Below are positions 17,938-25,310 of a stretch of 64,000 bases of DNA, piece after piece (within the stretch, counting starts at the first letter, position 1; the number at the start of each line of letters is the position of its first letter). The notes beneath the pieces were generated by a model. The model did no database searches. It was given only the letters and a program-made list of their open reading frames with translations, and was not told where the DNA came from. Source of the DNA: Candidatus Calditenuaceae archaeon (GTDB lineage Archaea; Thermoproteota; Nitrososphaeria_A; Caldarchaeales; Calditenuaceae); contig JANXED010000002.1 in NCBI GenBank assembly GCA_025058175.1, positions 1 to 64,000 of the forward strand, in the 5' to 3' direction. The position numbers were made by a program, and so were the translations under genes.

Positions 17938-19473
17938 TCACCTGACCGCGAAGGTGCTCGCGGACCTGATCCAGGAGAGGTCGTTCAGGTAGAAGGTCCT
18001 GATGTCCTCGAGGCCGTGCACGATGAGGGCGAGCCTCTCGAGCCCCAGGCCCCACGCGAGGACCGGGTACTTGACGCCGAGCGGCCTCGTGACCTCTGGC
18101 CTGAAGACGCCCATGCCTCCTAGCTCGACCCACCTCTCGAGGTCCCTGAAGTAGACGTCGACTTCGGCGGAGGGCTCCGTGTAAGGGAAGTAGCTCGGCC
18201 TGAACCTGACCTCCTTCAGCCCCAGCCTCGCGTAGAACTCCCTGATTATCCCCATCAGGTGCCTGAGCCCGACGCCGCGGTCCATCAGGATCCCCTCGAT
18301 CTGGTGGAACTCCGCGAGCCTCTTCCAGTTGACCCTCTCGTTCCTGAAGATCCTGTCGACCGAGAAGACCTTGACCGGTGGCTCCCTGCGCTCCGCGAGG
18401 TACCTGATCGTGGTCGCGGTGGTGTGGGTCCTGAGGACGAGCCTCGAGGCCTCATCAGCGCTCCACCTGTACCTCCACCCCTTGGACCCTGTGTCGCCTC
18501 CTGTCTCGTGGGCCTCCTTTACCTTACCCACCAGGTCCTCGGGGAGCCTGCCGGTCGAGGGCCACTCGAGGTAGAAGGTATCGTGCATCTCCCTCGCGGG
18601 GTGGTCCTGGGGCTGGAAGAGGGCGTCGAAGTTCCAGAACGCCAGCTCGACAAGTGGGCCCTGGACCTCCTCGAACCCCAGCTCGACGAAGGCCTCCCTG
18701 ACCCTCCTGATCAGCGAGGTGAGGGGGTGCTCCCTTGCGGCGAAGACCGGCTTGACCGGCGCGAGGACGTCGTACCTGATCAGGTGGACCGACCTCCACC
18801 TCCCGGTCTTGATCAGCTCGGGCGTGAGCTGGCTCACCGCGTCGACCGGCTGCTCGACGGACTTCGCGACCAGCAACCCCTCGCGGGTCGCCTCGACGAC
18901 GTGCTCCCTCTCCTCCCTTAGCTTCACGAGCCCGGCCCTCCTCGAGAGCCTCGCAGCTGCGCCCGCGAGCGCCCCTAGCTCCTCCAGGCTTCTGGGGCCT
19001 GACCTCAGCGCCTCCAGCACCATCTCCTCCTCCGTCCTGTAGTCGGGGTAGCTGACCAGCTCGACGTAGGTCTCGTCGCCCTCCTTCGCGACCTCGACCC
19101 AACCCTGCTTCTTCGCCCAAAGGACGCCGATCCTCACCCTCTCCTCGTCCGTCCCCTCGATCGAGCGGAGCTCCGTAAGGCTCGCCCTGCCTCCCTTCGA
19201 CCTCAGGAAGTCCACCAGCCTCCTCTCGGGAAGGCCCTTCGTGCTGTACTCGAGGCCCTCGCCGCTCAGCTCCGCGACGGTCCTCACGGTGACCTCGCTG
19301 ACGCTGACCAGCCCCTTCGACGCGAGCCTCTCGACCGACTTCGCGACCGCTCCCCGGTCGAGGCCCGTCCTCCTCGAGACCTCGCCGAAGCTGAGCCTCT
19401 CTCCCGAGGAGAGCGCCCAGAGCACCCTCGCCTCGATCGGGTGGAGGGCGATCCTCCCGGCCTCCGAGCTCAA
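17938..19473 (-). CDS. pheS: Phenylalanine-tRNA ligase alpha subunit
   Basis: A 511-residue catalytic subunit of PheRS. The N-terminus holds winged-helix domains (GRIALHPIEARVLWAL). The class II core follows: HPLTSLIRRVREAFVELGFEE, QPQDHPAREMHDTFYL near residue 295, motif 2 around KVFSVDRIFRNERVNWKRL and motif 3 around VLAWGLGLERLALIVHGLEDIR. First gene of the pheS-pheT operon. Confidence 0.96.
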   Translation of the reverse strand: MSSEAGRIALHPIEARVLWALSSGERLSFGEVSRRTGLDRGAVAKSVERLASKGLVSVSEVTVRTVAELSGEGLEYSTKGLPERRLVDFLRSKGGRASLTELRSIEGTDEERVRIGVLWAKKQGWVEVAKEGDETYVELVSYPDYRTEEEMVLEALRSGPRSLEELGALAGAAARLSRRAGLVKLREEREHVVEATREGLLVAKSVEQPVDAVSQLTPELIKTGRWRSVHLIRYDVLAPVKPVFAAREHPLTSLIRRVREAFVELGFEEVQGPLVELAFWNFDALFQPQDHPAREMHDTFYLEWPSTGRLPEDLVGKVKEAHETGGDTGSKGWRYRWSADEASRLVLRTHTTATTIRYLAERREPPVKVFSVDRIFRNERVNWKRLAEFHQIEGILMDRGVGLRHLMGIIREFYARLGLKEVRFRPSYFPYTEPSAEVDVYFRDLERWVELGGMGVFRPEVTRPLGVKYPVLAWGLGLERLALIVHGLEDIRTFYLNDLSWIRSASTFAVR

Positions 19474-19522
19474 CCCTCAGCCCCGACCCGACAGGCAGTC
19501 TATTAAGTTCACGAGTCGTGGT

Positions 19523-19559
19523 CGCACGTTTATAGTGCGGCGGTGCCCCCTAGGGGGCA
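19523..19559 (+). promoter_or_regulatory. OsmC promoter: dyad-flanked TATA box plus 16-bp palindrome at the start codon
   Basis: Bases 19523-19527 (CGCAC) and 19535-19539 (GTGCG) are inverted arms around a TATA-like GTTTATA. A perfect 16-base palindrome, TGCCCCCTAGGGGGCA, occupies 19544-19559 and ends on the A of the OsmC ATG. A transcript starting ~25 bases after the TATA box would be leaderless, so the palindrome lies between TATA and start, where an archaeal repressor would act. Regulatory use is inferred. Confidence 0.55.
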
Positions 19560-20077
19560 TGAGGTTCAACAACGTCGACCTCGAGAGGGTCTCCAAGACC
19601 GTCGAGCTGCTGAAGTCTGACCCGGGGAAAGCAGTCAGGAACATCGAGGTGAGCGGACAGTGGGTGACAGAGCCGAGCGACGTTCAGTTCGTCGCGAGGT
19701 GCAAGGCCGAGTCGGGGGAGTTCAGGATCGAGGTCGACTCGCCGAGCTTCCTCGGGGGGAGCGGGAGCAGGCCGGGCCCGATGCACTACTGCTTGGTCGG
19801 GATGACCTCGTGCTTCATGGCGACGCTCGTCGGGATCGCGGCCGAGAAGGGCGTGAGGCTAACAGCCGCTGAGGTCAAGGGGTCCTGCGAGGTCGACTTC
19901 TCTAAGCCGCTGGGGATACAGGACCGGCCGATCGTCAGGTCAGTGAGGTTCGAGGTCAGACTGTCCGGCGACGCGCCGAGGGAGGCGATGGAGCGGCTGG
20001 TGGAGGAGGCCAAGGACCGGTGCCCGGCGATCTACAGCCTAAGGACCCCAATCGAGCCGCAGGTCGCCTTGCTTTAG
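19559..20077 (+). CDS. OsmC/Ohr family protein
   Basis: A 172-residue OsmC-type protein. Members reduce organic hydroperoxides with a pair of redox cysteines. One lies in GMTSCFMATLVGIAAEKG near residue 82, the family's first cysteine helix; the second is CPAIYSLRTP near residue 158. The ATG at 19559 is chosen from the TATA box ~25 bases upstream; the frame is open earlier but overlaps the divergent pheS. Confidence 0.88.
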   Translation: MRFNNVDLERVSKTVELLKSDPGKAVRNIEVSGQWVTEPSDVQFVARCKAESGEFRIEVDSPSFLGGSGSRPGPMHYCLVGMTSCFMATLVGIAAEKGVRLTAAEVKGSCEVDFSKPLGIQDRPIVRSVRFEVRLSGDAPREAMERLVEEAKDRCPAIYSLRTPIEPQVALL

Positions 20078-20130
20078 AACCGCTTGGAAGGCGAGGACGG
20101 CGACAAAAACTTAACTACCGACGGGCAGAA

Positions 20131-20811
20131 ATGAATTTAGAGGGCTTGAGGGCCGAGAGGTCCCAGGACCTTCTGCTCCTCCTCGAGGGAGCTGGCAGGT
20201 TAGTCCAGGGCCTCGCTGTCGGTCCCGTGATCTACCTGAGGGCCCTCTTCGCGCTCAACAGGGTGAGCATGATCAGCAGGTCGGCTCTGGGCGCGAGGCT
20301 CGGAGTCGGAGAGGGGACCGCAAGGACGATCATCAGGAGGCTGGCCCAGCGGGGGCTGGTGAACGTGATCAGGTCGGGATGCCACCTGAGCGACCAAGGC
20401 AGGGAGTTCCTCCGGAAGCTGTCGGAGTTGATGACCGAACCGAGACTAATCGGGCTCGAGGAGGTCTGGAGGTACGAATACAGCGTGGGCGTCGTCGTAA
20501 GGAGGGCATCGGGACACGTTGGGAGGGGCCTCGACGAGCGCGACGCGGCGATCAGGTACGGAGCGGAGGCCGCGATGGTCCTCAGCTACGTCTCGGGGAG
20601 GGTCATGATGCCCGAGGTCAGCGACGTCTCCGAGGAGCACCCCGAGTTCGCGAGGAAGTTGCTGAACGAGCTCGGCCCGGGAGAAGGTGACGTCATGCTG
20701 ATCGCCGGAGCAAGGGGATTTCATGCCGCTGAGTCCGGCGCACTCGGGTCTGCTGTGTATCTGACGAGGAAGGTGCTCAGGTCGGGCGTCATGCCTGCAG
20801 GGACCGATTGA
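20131..20811 (+). CDS. DUF4443 helix-turn-helix transcriptional regulator
   Basis: A 226-residue protein with a winged helix-turn-helix in residues about 30-90 (SRSALGARLGVGEGTARTIIRRLAQRGLVN), then a domain with a YEYSVGVVVRRA strand and a C-terminal GEGDVMLIAGARGFHAAESGALGSA segment, the layout of archaeal DUF4443 proteins. A TATA-like AAACTTAACTA lies about 25 bases before the ATG at 20131, so the transcript should be leaderless. The ligand is unknown. It follows osmC on the same strand but has its own promoter. Confidence 0.8.
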   Translation: MNLEGLRAERSQDLLLLLEGAGRLVQGLAVGPVIYLRALFALNRVSMISRSALGARLGVGEGTARTIIRRLAQRGLVNVIRSGCHLSDQGREFLRKLSELMTEPRLIGLEEVWRYEYSVGVVVRRASGHVGRGLDERDAAIRYGAEAAMVLSYVSGRVMMPEVSDVSEEHPEFARKLLNELGPGEGDVMLIAGARGFHAAESGALGSAVYLTRKVLRSGVMPAGTD

Positions 20812-20858
20812 AACTGATCCTAGAGCACTCTCTCGCGGACCGAGAATCACTGACCCGA

Positions 20859-20949
20859 CGGGCCCGGTGGGAATCGAACCCACGACCTTCCGGTCTCAGT
20901 GACCGCTCGAGCCTAACAGCCGGGCGCTCTACCGCTGAGCTACGGGCCC
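20859..20949 (-). tRNA. tRNA-Asn(GTT) with a short intron after position 37
   Basis: Minus strand: acceptor GGGCCCG pairs with CGGGCCC; D arm GCTC...GAGC; T arm GTGGG TTCGATT CCCAC; discriminator G. The anticodon region reads CCCGG CTGTTA, then about 19 extra bases (GGCTCGAGCGGTCACTGAG), then A CCGGA. Removing them gives a normal seven-base loop with anticodon GTT. The position is canonical for archaeal bulge-helix-bulge introns. Anticodon-stem pair 27-43 would be C-A. Confidence 0.9.
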
Positions 20950-20962
20950 GGCGATGAAATCG

Positions 20963-20987
20963 ACGATTACGTCTTAAACGTAATCGT
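20963..20987 (-). promoter_or_regulatory. 25-bp perfect inverted repeat over the tRNA-Asn TATA box
   Basis: Arms ACGATTACGT (20963-20972) and ACGTAATCGT (20978-20987) are exact reverse complements around the 5-base centre CTTAA. On the minus strand the centre is part of TTTAAG, about 25 bases before the tRNA-Asn 5' end, so the dyad covers the presumed TATA box. Confidence 0.6.
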
Positions 20988-21298
20988 GAGGGGGCGTTAG
21001 CACGGGACGAATCGCGTGACTCCTCGAACTACTCGCGGTCGAAATCGCGAGGCGCTGAGCAAGGCGCGTCGACTTCGGTCCCGCACCTACGGCCCCCCTT
21101 CCGGCTCCGAGATCTGACTGAGCAACCCATTCGATCACCCCACGGCGCGCTAGGATCGCGACATCACCGTTGCAGCGGTTCGCCGCACTTCATCTCGTGA
21201 CGACAGCCGACGCAGAAATTAGCCGAAGTTACTCTGTTCGCCCTCGTTCGGTACTCGCGCGGCTCTTATGTCCTCACTTGGCCGGGAAGAACGGCTCT
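20988..21298. other. Intergenic stretch without recognised content
   Basis: About 310 bases between the tRNA-Asn promoter and the psmB promoter region. No reading frame here has coding character, and I could not fold it into RNase P RNA, SRP RNA or another known RNA by eye. A small RNA is not excluded. Confidence 0.4.
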
Positions 21299-21345
21299 AG
21301 GTGTCCGACGGACGGGAGGCCCCTATCGCAGACACCTTTTAGTTA
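21299..21345 (+). promoter_or_regulatory. psmB promoter region with stem-loop
   Basis: Arms AGGTGTC (21299-21305) and GACACCT (21331-21337) are exact reverse complements, and the second runs into TTTTAGTTA, a TATA-like box about 25 bases before the psmB start at 21368. The dyad may be an operator or incidental. Confidence 0.4.
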
Positions 21346-21367
21346 CAGTGCAGCAGACGACTGAGCG

Positions 21368-22042
21368 ATGCCGAGCCTCAGTGCGAACGCCGGACTGCAG
21401 ACGCTGAAGACCGGGACGACGACGCTCGCCTTCACGGTGAACGACCTCGTGGTCTTCGCGACCGACACGAGGGCCACCGCGGGCTTCTTCATCGCCCACA
21501 AGCGCGCCAAGAAGATCCACAAGGTGGCAGACAACATGGCCATGACTATAGCTGGAAGGGTTGCGGACGCTCAGGCCCTGGTCGACCTGCTGAGGGCGAA
21601 CGTCAGGCACTACCAGGTCGTCCACGGCAAGCAGATGCAGGTGAGGGCCGCGGCGACGCTCCTCTCGACCTACATGTTCTACTACAGGTTCTTCCCCTAT
21701 CAGACCCAGCTCCTGATCGGGGGCTACGACGAGACCGGGCCCCACATCTTCAACATCGATCCGCTGGGCGGGATAACCGATGAGAGGGTCGTCAGCACCG
21801 GCTCGGGCTCCCCGATCGCGCTGGGCGTCCTCGAGTCCGAGTTCAGGGACGGGATGGGCCTCGACGAGGCGATCGAGCTGGCGTACAAGGCGGTCGCGGT
21901 CGCGATAAGGAGGGACATAGGGAGCGGGGACAGTATCGAGGTCGCCTACATCTCTCCGGCCACGGGGTACGTGGAGCTCTCCCAGCCCGAGAAGAGGAGG
22001 CTATTCGAGAAGTACGTCAGGCCCTACCTGGTCGCGCCCTAG
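21368..22042 (+). CDS. psmB: Proteasome beta subunit
   Basis: A 224-residue N-terminal-nucleophile hydrolase forming the inner catalytic rings of the 20S proteasome. A 16-residue propeptide ends KTG, and cleavage before TTTLAF exposes the catalytic Thr. FATDTRATAGFFI (family Asp) and HKRAKKIHKVADNMAMTIAGRVADA (family Lys) follow, with GSGSPIALGVLES later. The gene meets the next, convergent gene stop to stop with a few bases overlap. No alpha subunit is in the window. Confidence 0.95.
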   Translation: MPSLSANAGLQTLKTGTTTLAFTVNDLVVFATDTRATAGFFIAHKRAKKIHKVADNMAMTIAGRVADAQALVDLLRANVRHYQVVHGKQMQVRAAATLLSTYMFYYRFFPYQTQLLIGGYDETGPHIFNIDPLGGITDERVVSTGSGSPIALGVLESEFRDGMGLDEAIELAYKAVAVAIRRDIGSGDSIEVAYISPATGYVELSQPEKRRLFEKYVRPYLVAP

Positions 22043-22487
22043 CGGGAGAGTAGGACCGCGACGTCGGCCTCGGTCAGCGGCTTCAGGCCTCCCTGGAAGT
22101 ACACGTACCACCTTGAGGGCTCGCCGACGAAGCTCAGCCTCCCAACGTAGTCCATCAGGTCCTTCGGCTGGGGCCAGAGCCTCCCCTCGATCGTGAGGTA
22201 GTGTGTGAGCGCCGAGGACGGGGGCCCTCGACCAGCGCCGCCCGCGCGGCGTCGACCGGATGAGGCCCGCCGACTATTTTGCAGTCCCCGAGAAACTCCT
22301 TCCTCTCCTTTCCGAGCGCGAGCATTATCCCGAGGTCTCCCGGGCTGACCTTCCTGAGGTAGGGGTTCCTGTAGGAGACGAACCATATGCCGTTCGCGAC
22401 CCTCCTCTCGACGATCGCCCTCGCGGGGATGGGCTTGCCATCGCGTCCCCTGTGGTCCTTCGCGGTCATCAGCCAGTAGTTGACCAC
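22039..22487 (-). pseudogene. EVE/PUA-like domain protein, frameshifted at a C run
   Basis: Two frames make one protein of ~149 residues. The N-terminal part (VNYWLMTAKDHRGRDGKPIPARA) runs through NGIWFVSYRNPYLRKVSPGDLGIMLALG. The C-terminal part, SSALTHYLTIEGRLWPQP to FQGGLKPLTEADVAVLLSR, is one base out of phase. The break is at five Gs on the plus strand (22220-22224); a sixth would restore the frame, and the length (3n+2) fits one missing base. The N-terminal YWL and the GIW...PGD strands recall EVE domains, which bind modified nucleobases. Assignment tentative. Confidence 0.55.
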
Positions 22488-22548
22488 GCCATCGGCCCTT
22501 CAGGAACCGATAAAAGTCTTGCCGCGAGAGCTCCTCAGGTCCAAGGGG

Positions 22549-23175
22549 TCACCGCTTGCTGAACCTGACCGCCTCCTCGATGAGGGCCTCGTGGAACGCC
22601 GTGTCGCCGGAGAGCTCCGGGTGGAAGGTCGTCCCGTAGATAGGGCCCTGCCTGACCGCGACCGGCCTCTCCTGGTACCTCGCGAGCACTTCAACCTCCG
22701 GCCCCACCTCGACGATCGATGGAGCCCTGATGAAGACCGCCCTGAAGCCCTCCCTTCCGAGCTTGGGCACCGTTATCTGGACCTCGAAGGAGTCCCTCTG
22801 CCTGCCGTAGGAGTTCCGCTCGACCGTGACGTCGAGGACCCCGAGGATCGGCTGCCGCGTCTCGCCGACGACCCTGTCATAGACCCTGCTCGCGAGGAAG
22901 ATCAGGCCTGCGCAGGTCCCGAGGACCGGGAGGCCCTCGAGGATCCTCCTCCTGAGGACGTCCAGGGACCTCGACCGCTGGGCGAGCCTGCCCATCACCG
23001 TGCTCTCGCCTCCCGGGATGACGACCGCGTCGAGCTGCTCGATCTCCTCCGGGAGCTTCGCGGTCACCACCTCGCCCTTCACATTGAGCCTCCTCATAGC
23101 CTCCCTCAGCGCGAGCAGGTGCTCCTCTACGTCGCCCTGGAAGGTCGTGACGCCCACCTTGACCTGGTAGGCCAT
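22549..23175 (-). CDS. pdxT: Pyridoxal 5'-phosphate synthase glutaminase subunit
   Basis: A 208-residue class I glutaminase that supplies ammonia to PdxS for vitamin B6 synthesis. Seen are VGVTTFQGDVEEHLLALREA at the start, the VIPGGEST turn, the nucleophile elbow LGTCAGLIFLA and the His/Glu pair in TTFHPELSGD. The ATG at 23175 (MAYQVKV) is the family start. PdxS is not in the window. Confidence 0.95.
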   Translation of the reverse strand: MAYQVKVGVTTFQGDVEEHLLALREAMRRLNVKGEVVTAKLPEEIEQLDAVVIPGGESTVMGRLAQRSRSLDVLRRRILEGLPVLGTCAGLIFLASRVYDRVVGETRQPILGVLDVTVERNSYGRQRDSFEVQITVPKLGREGFRAVFIRAPSIVEVGPEVEVLARYQERPVAVRQGPIYGTTFHPELSGDTAFHEALIEEAVRFSKR

Positions 23176-23327
23176 TAGAGCAACACCTGGACATATGGAG
23201 TCCCTCGAGGTAAAAACGGTTGAGCCCCGCACCCCGCCCCACCGAGGCTGAGTTGGTGCAAAAGAGGTCAACGGAAAAAAGGATCGGGGTTCTAGCGACT
23301 CACGCGACGGCTGCGGGCGCTCGATGC

Positions 23328-23996
23328 TCACTTCGCCCTCGCGAGGGCTGCGACCTTCCTCTCGGTCCCGACGACCCTGCGGAGCGACCTCACGACCTCC
23401 TCCAGCCTTTCGGCTGGGATGAAGGCGACCAGCTCGTCGGGGCCGTAGCCCGCCCTCGTCCTGCTCGCGGTGCACCCCATGCTGATCACGGTCCTCTTCT
23501 CGTTCAGGGCCTTCGCCATCGCCGCACACGCGGGCTTCCCGACGATCGCGTGGTCGGTCGCGGTCATCAGGAAGAGCGCCTGCTCCGCGTTGCAGAAAAG
23601 GCAACAGACGTCGGGCTCGAATTCGACCTCCCTCATGGGCCCGTAGGAGACGGTGTTGCTGCCGTGGACGTAGGACGGGAGACCCGCGACTTCCTCCTTC
23701 GTCACCCAGCCCAGCTCTAGGAACGCCTCGACGTCCTCCAGCCCGCAGCCCGGAGCTATCTCCTCATGCCTCCTGAATCCGTGCGTCACCGAGCCTATGC
23801 TGCAGTTCATGTGCTGCTCCTTCGAGGTCGCGAAGGACTTGTTCAAGGCCTGAGTCCAGAAGACGCAGCTCGCGGAGACGGTGCCGTCGAACCTGTTCAG
23901 CCCCCTCTTGCTATCCTCCCTGAATGAGATCGCTACCAGCGGCCTCTCGAGGTTCAGCATCTGCTCGAGCTCCTTCGCAATCTCCCTGTGGTCCAT
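23328..23996 (-). CDS. DUF169 family protein
   Basis: A 222-residue protein of the DUF169 family, with PLVAISF near residue 20, several conserved cysteines (ASCVFWTQ, MNCSIGS, PGCGL, DVCCLFCN, MGCTASR) and GYGPDELVAFIP near the end. The cysteine pattern suggests metal or Fe-S binding, but the role is unknown. The ATG at 23996 is preferred over an in-frame TTG four codons up, which lies against a perfect dyad. Confidence 0.85.
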   Translation of the reverse strand: MDHREIAKELEQMLNLERPLVAISFREDSKRGLNRFDGTVSASCVFWTQALNKSFATSKEQHMNCSIGSVTHGFRRHEEIAPGCGLEDVEAFLELGWVTKEEVAGLPSYVHGSNTVSYGPMREVEFEPDVCCLFCNAEQALFLMTATDHAIVGKPACAAMAKALNEKRTVISMGCTASRTRAGYGPDELVAFIPAERLEEVVRSLRRVVGTERKVAALARAK

Positions 23997-24008
23997 CGCG
24001 CCCGGCAA

Positions 24009-24029
24009 ATTTTAGGCGCTACCTAAAAT
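24009..24029 (-). promoter_or_regulatory. 21-bp inverted repeat in front of the DUF169 gene
   Basis: Arms ATTTTAGG (24009-24016) and CCTAAAAT (24022-24029) are exact reverse complements with spacer CGCTA. They sit 13-33 bases before the DUF169 ATG and include its only TATA-like sequence, so they are placed as an operator. Confidence 0.55.
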
Positions 24030-24102
24030 ACGTTCTCGGGACGAACCGCTCTCGAACCTCAGCGACCCTAGACCCGCGGTGATTCGTCCTCGCGTTCATC
24101 GA

Positions 24103-24177
24103 CGGGCCCGCCGGGACTCGAACCCGGGACCTCCGGCTCCGGAGGCCGGCGCCCTGTCCATGCTAGGCCACGGGCCC
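24103..24177 (-). tRNA. tRNA-Arg(CCG)
   Basis: Minus strand: acceptor GGGCCCG/CGGGCCC, anticodon stem CCGGC/GCCGG with loop CTCCGGA (anticodon CCG), T arm with GGTTCGAGTCC, discriminator G. No intron, no encoded CCA. Confidence 0.93.
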
Positions 24178-24247
24178 TCCTCCACAGCTCCCGCGGATCT
24201 CTTGAACCTTCTCCGGCGGGTCGGCGCGAAGGGCCACGTTCGCCTCC

Positions 24248-24817
24248 TCAGGGCCTCACCAGCTCGAGCCGGTAAGTGAGTACTCCCCTCCTCAGGGACC
24301 CAACTTCGTACCCCAGCTCCGAGCCCAGCTCGAGTACCTCGTCCGCGACTGTCCCGTGCCCCGCGAACCTGCTCTTGATCGGCTCGTAGACGAAGAGCCT
24401 CCCTCCCCTCTTCAACCTCCTCCAGGCCTCTTCGAGCGACTCGCGGACCCTCTCGAAGTGGTGAAGGCTGTAGAGCATTACCGCCACGTCGACGCCCTCC
24501 CGCGGCACCCCGTCGAGCCTCCAGGCCTCGGACCTGATCGGCCTCAGGTTCTTGAGCCCCATCACCTCGGCCTTCCTCGCGAGCCTCATGACTTTGCGTT
24601 CGTCGTTATCGACCGCGTAGACGAGCCCCGTGGACCCGACCGTCTTCGCCGCTGGGATCGAGAGGTAACCGTACCCGCAACCGACGTCCAGGAGCACCAT
24701 CCCCTCCCTCACGCCTATCTCCCCGAGGAGCTTCTCCGGGCCTTGGAGCGCCCTCCTCAGCCCGTTCTCGAGGACCACCTCCTCGACCCACTTCGCGGAG
24801 TTGACGAGCCAGGTCAT
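24248..24817 (-). CDS. SAM-dependent methyltransferase (class I)
   Basis: A 189-residue methyltransferase. Motif I is VLLDVGCGYGYLSIPAAK near residue 38, the acidic strand is VYAVDNDERKV, and motif IV lies in VDVAVMLYSLHHFERV. It resembles UbiE-like small-molecule methyltransferases. The substrate is unknown. Confidence 0.85.
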   Translation of the reverse strand: MTWLVNSAKWVEEVVLENGLRRALQGPEKLLGEIGVREGMVLLDVGCGYGYLSIPAAKTVGSTGLVYAVDNDERKVMRLARKAEVMGLKNLRPIRSEAWRLDGVPREGVDVAVMLYSLHHFERVRESLEEAWRRLKRGGRLFVYEPIKSRFAGHGTVADEVLELGSELGYEVGSLRRGVLTYRLELVRP

Positions 24818-24902
24818 CTGAACGATCCCATAGGAGGTCAGTGATTACCCGAACTCAGCTACTCGCACCGACGGCCCAGAGGTCCGCGTCGCGTCCCGGG
24901 AG

Positions 24903-25310
24903 CTACGAGATGGCCGGTCTGTACTTGAACCCGTAGACGATGATCCCCGCGTCGCCGTCGTGGGCGATCTTCCTCACGACCCTCTCCACCGTCGTCCCGG
25001 GCCTGAGCTCTTCGGGGTCAGCGTCGGTTATCGGCGTCACGACCCTCGTCCCGTCCTCGAACTCGACGAGCCCGACCACGTAGGGCGCCAGCTCCTTGTG
25101 TTCCTCCGTGGGGGACCTCACCACCGTGAACGCGACTAGCCTCCCCCTCTCGGGGAGCTCCTCCCTCAAGAGGTTCCTCGACCTGCACCTCCTGCAGACG
25201 GTCCTCGACGTCGTGTTCACGGTCCCGCAGTTCGCGCACCTCAGGACCTCCGCCCTGTACCTGAACCTCCTGTGCCTCCAGTGGTTTTGGGGCCTGAAGT
25301 CGAACCTCAA
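24903..25310 (-). CDS. DUF35 OB-fold/zinc-ribbon acyl-CoA scaffold protein
   Basis: A 135-residue protein. A zinc ribbon (CANCGTVNTTSRTVCRRC) occupies residues about 24-41, and an OB fold fills the rest (GRLVAFTVV to TVERVVRKI). In archaea DUF35 proteins bridge acetoacetyl-CoA thiolase and HMG-CoA synthase and channel acetoacetyl-CoA between them. The start overlaps the thiolase stop, the third gene of that same set here. Confidence 0.9.
   Translation of the reverse strand: MRFDFRPQNHWRHRRFRYRAEVLRCANCGTVNTTSRTVCRRCRSRNLLREELPERGRLVAFTVVRSPTEEHKELAPYVVGLVEFEDGTRVVTPITDADPEELRPGTTVERVVRKIAHDGDAGIIVYGFKYRPAIS

Noticed and set aside
20988-21298. RNase P RNA or SRP RNA in the gap before psmB
   Set aside because: The conserved core motifs of either RNA could not be found by eye.
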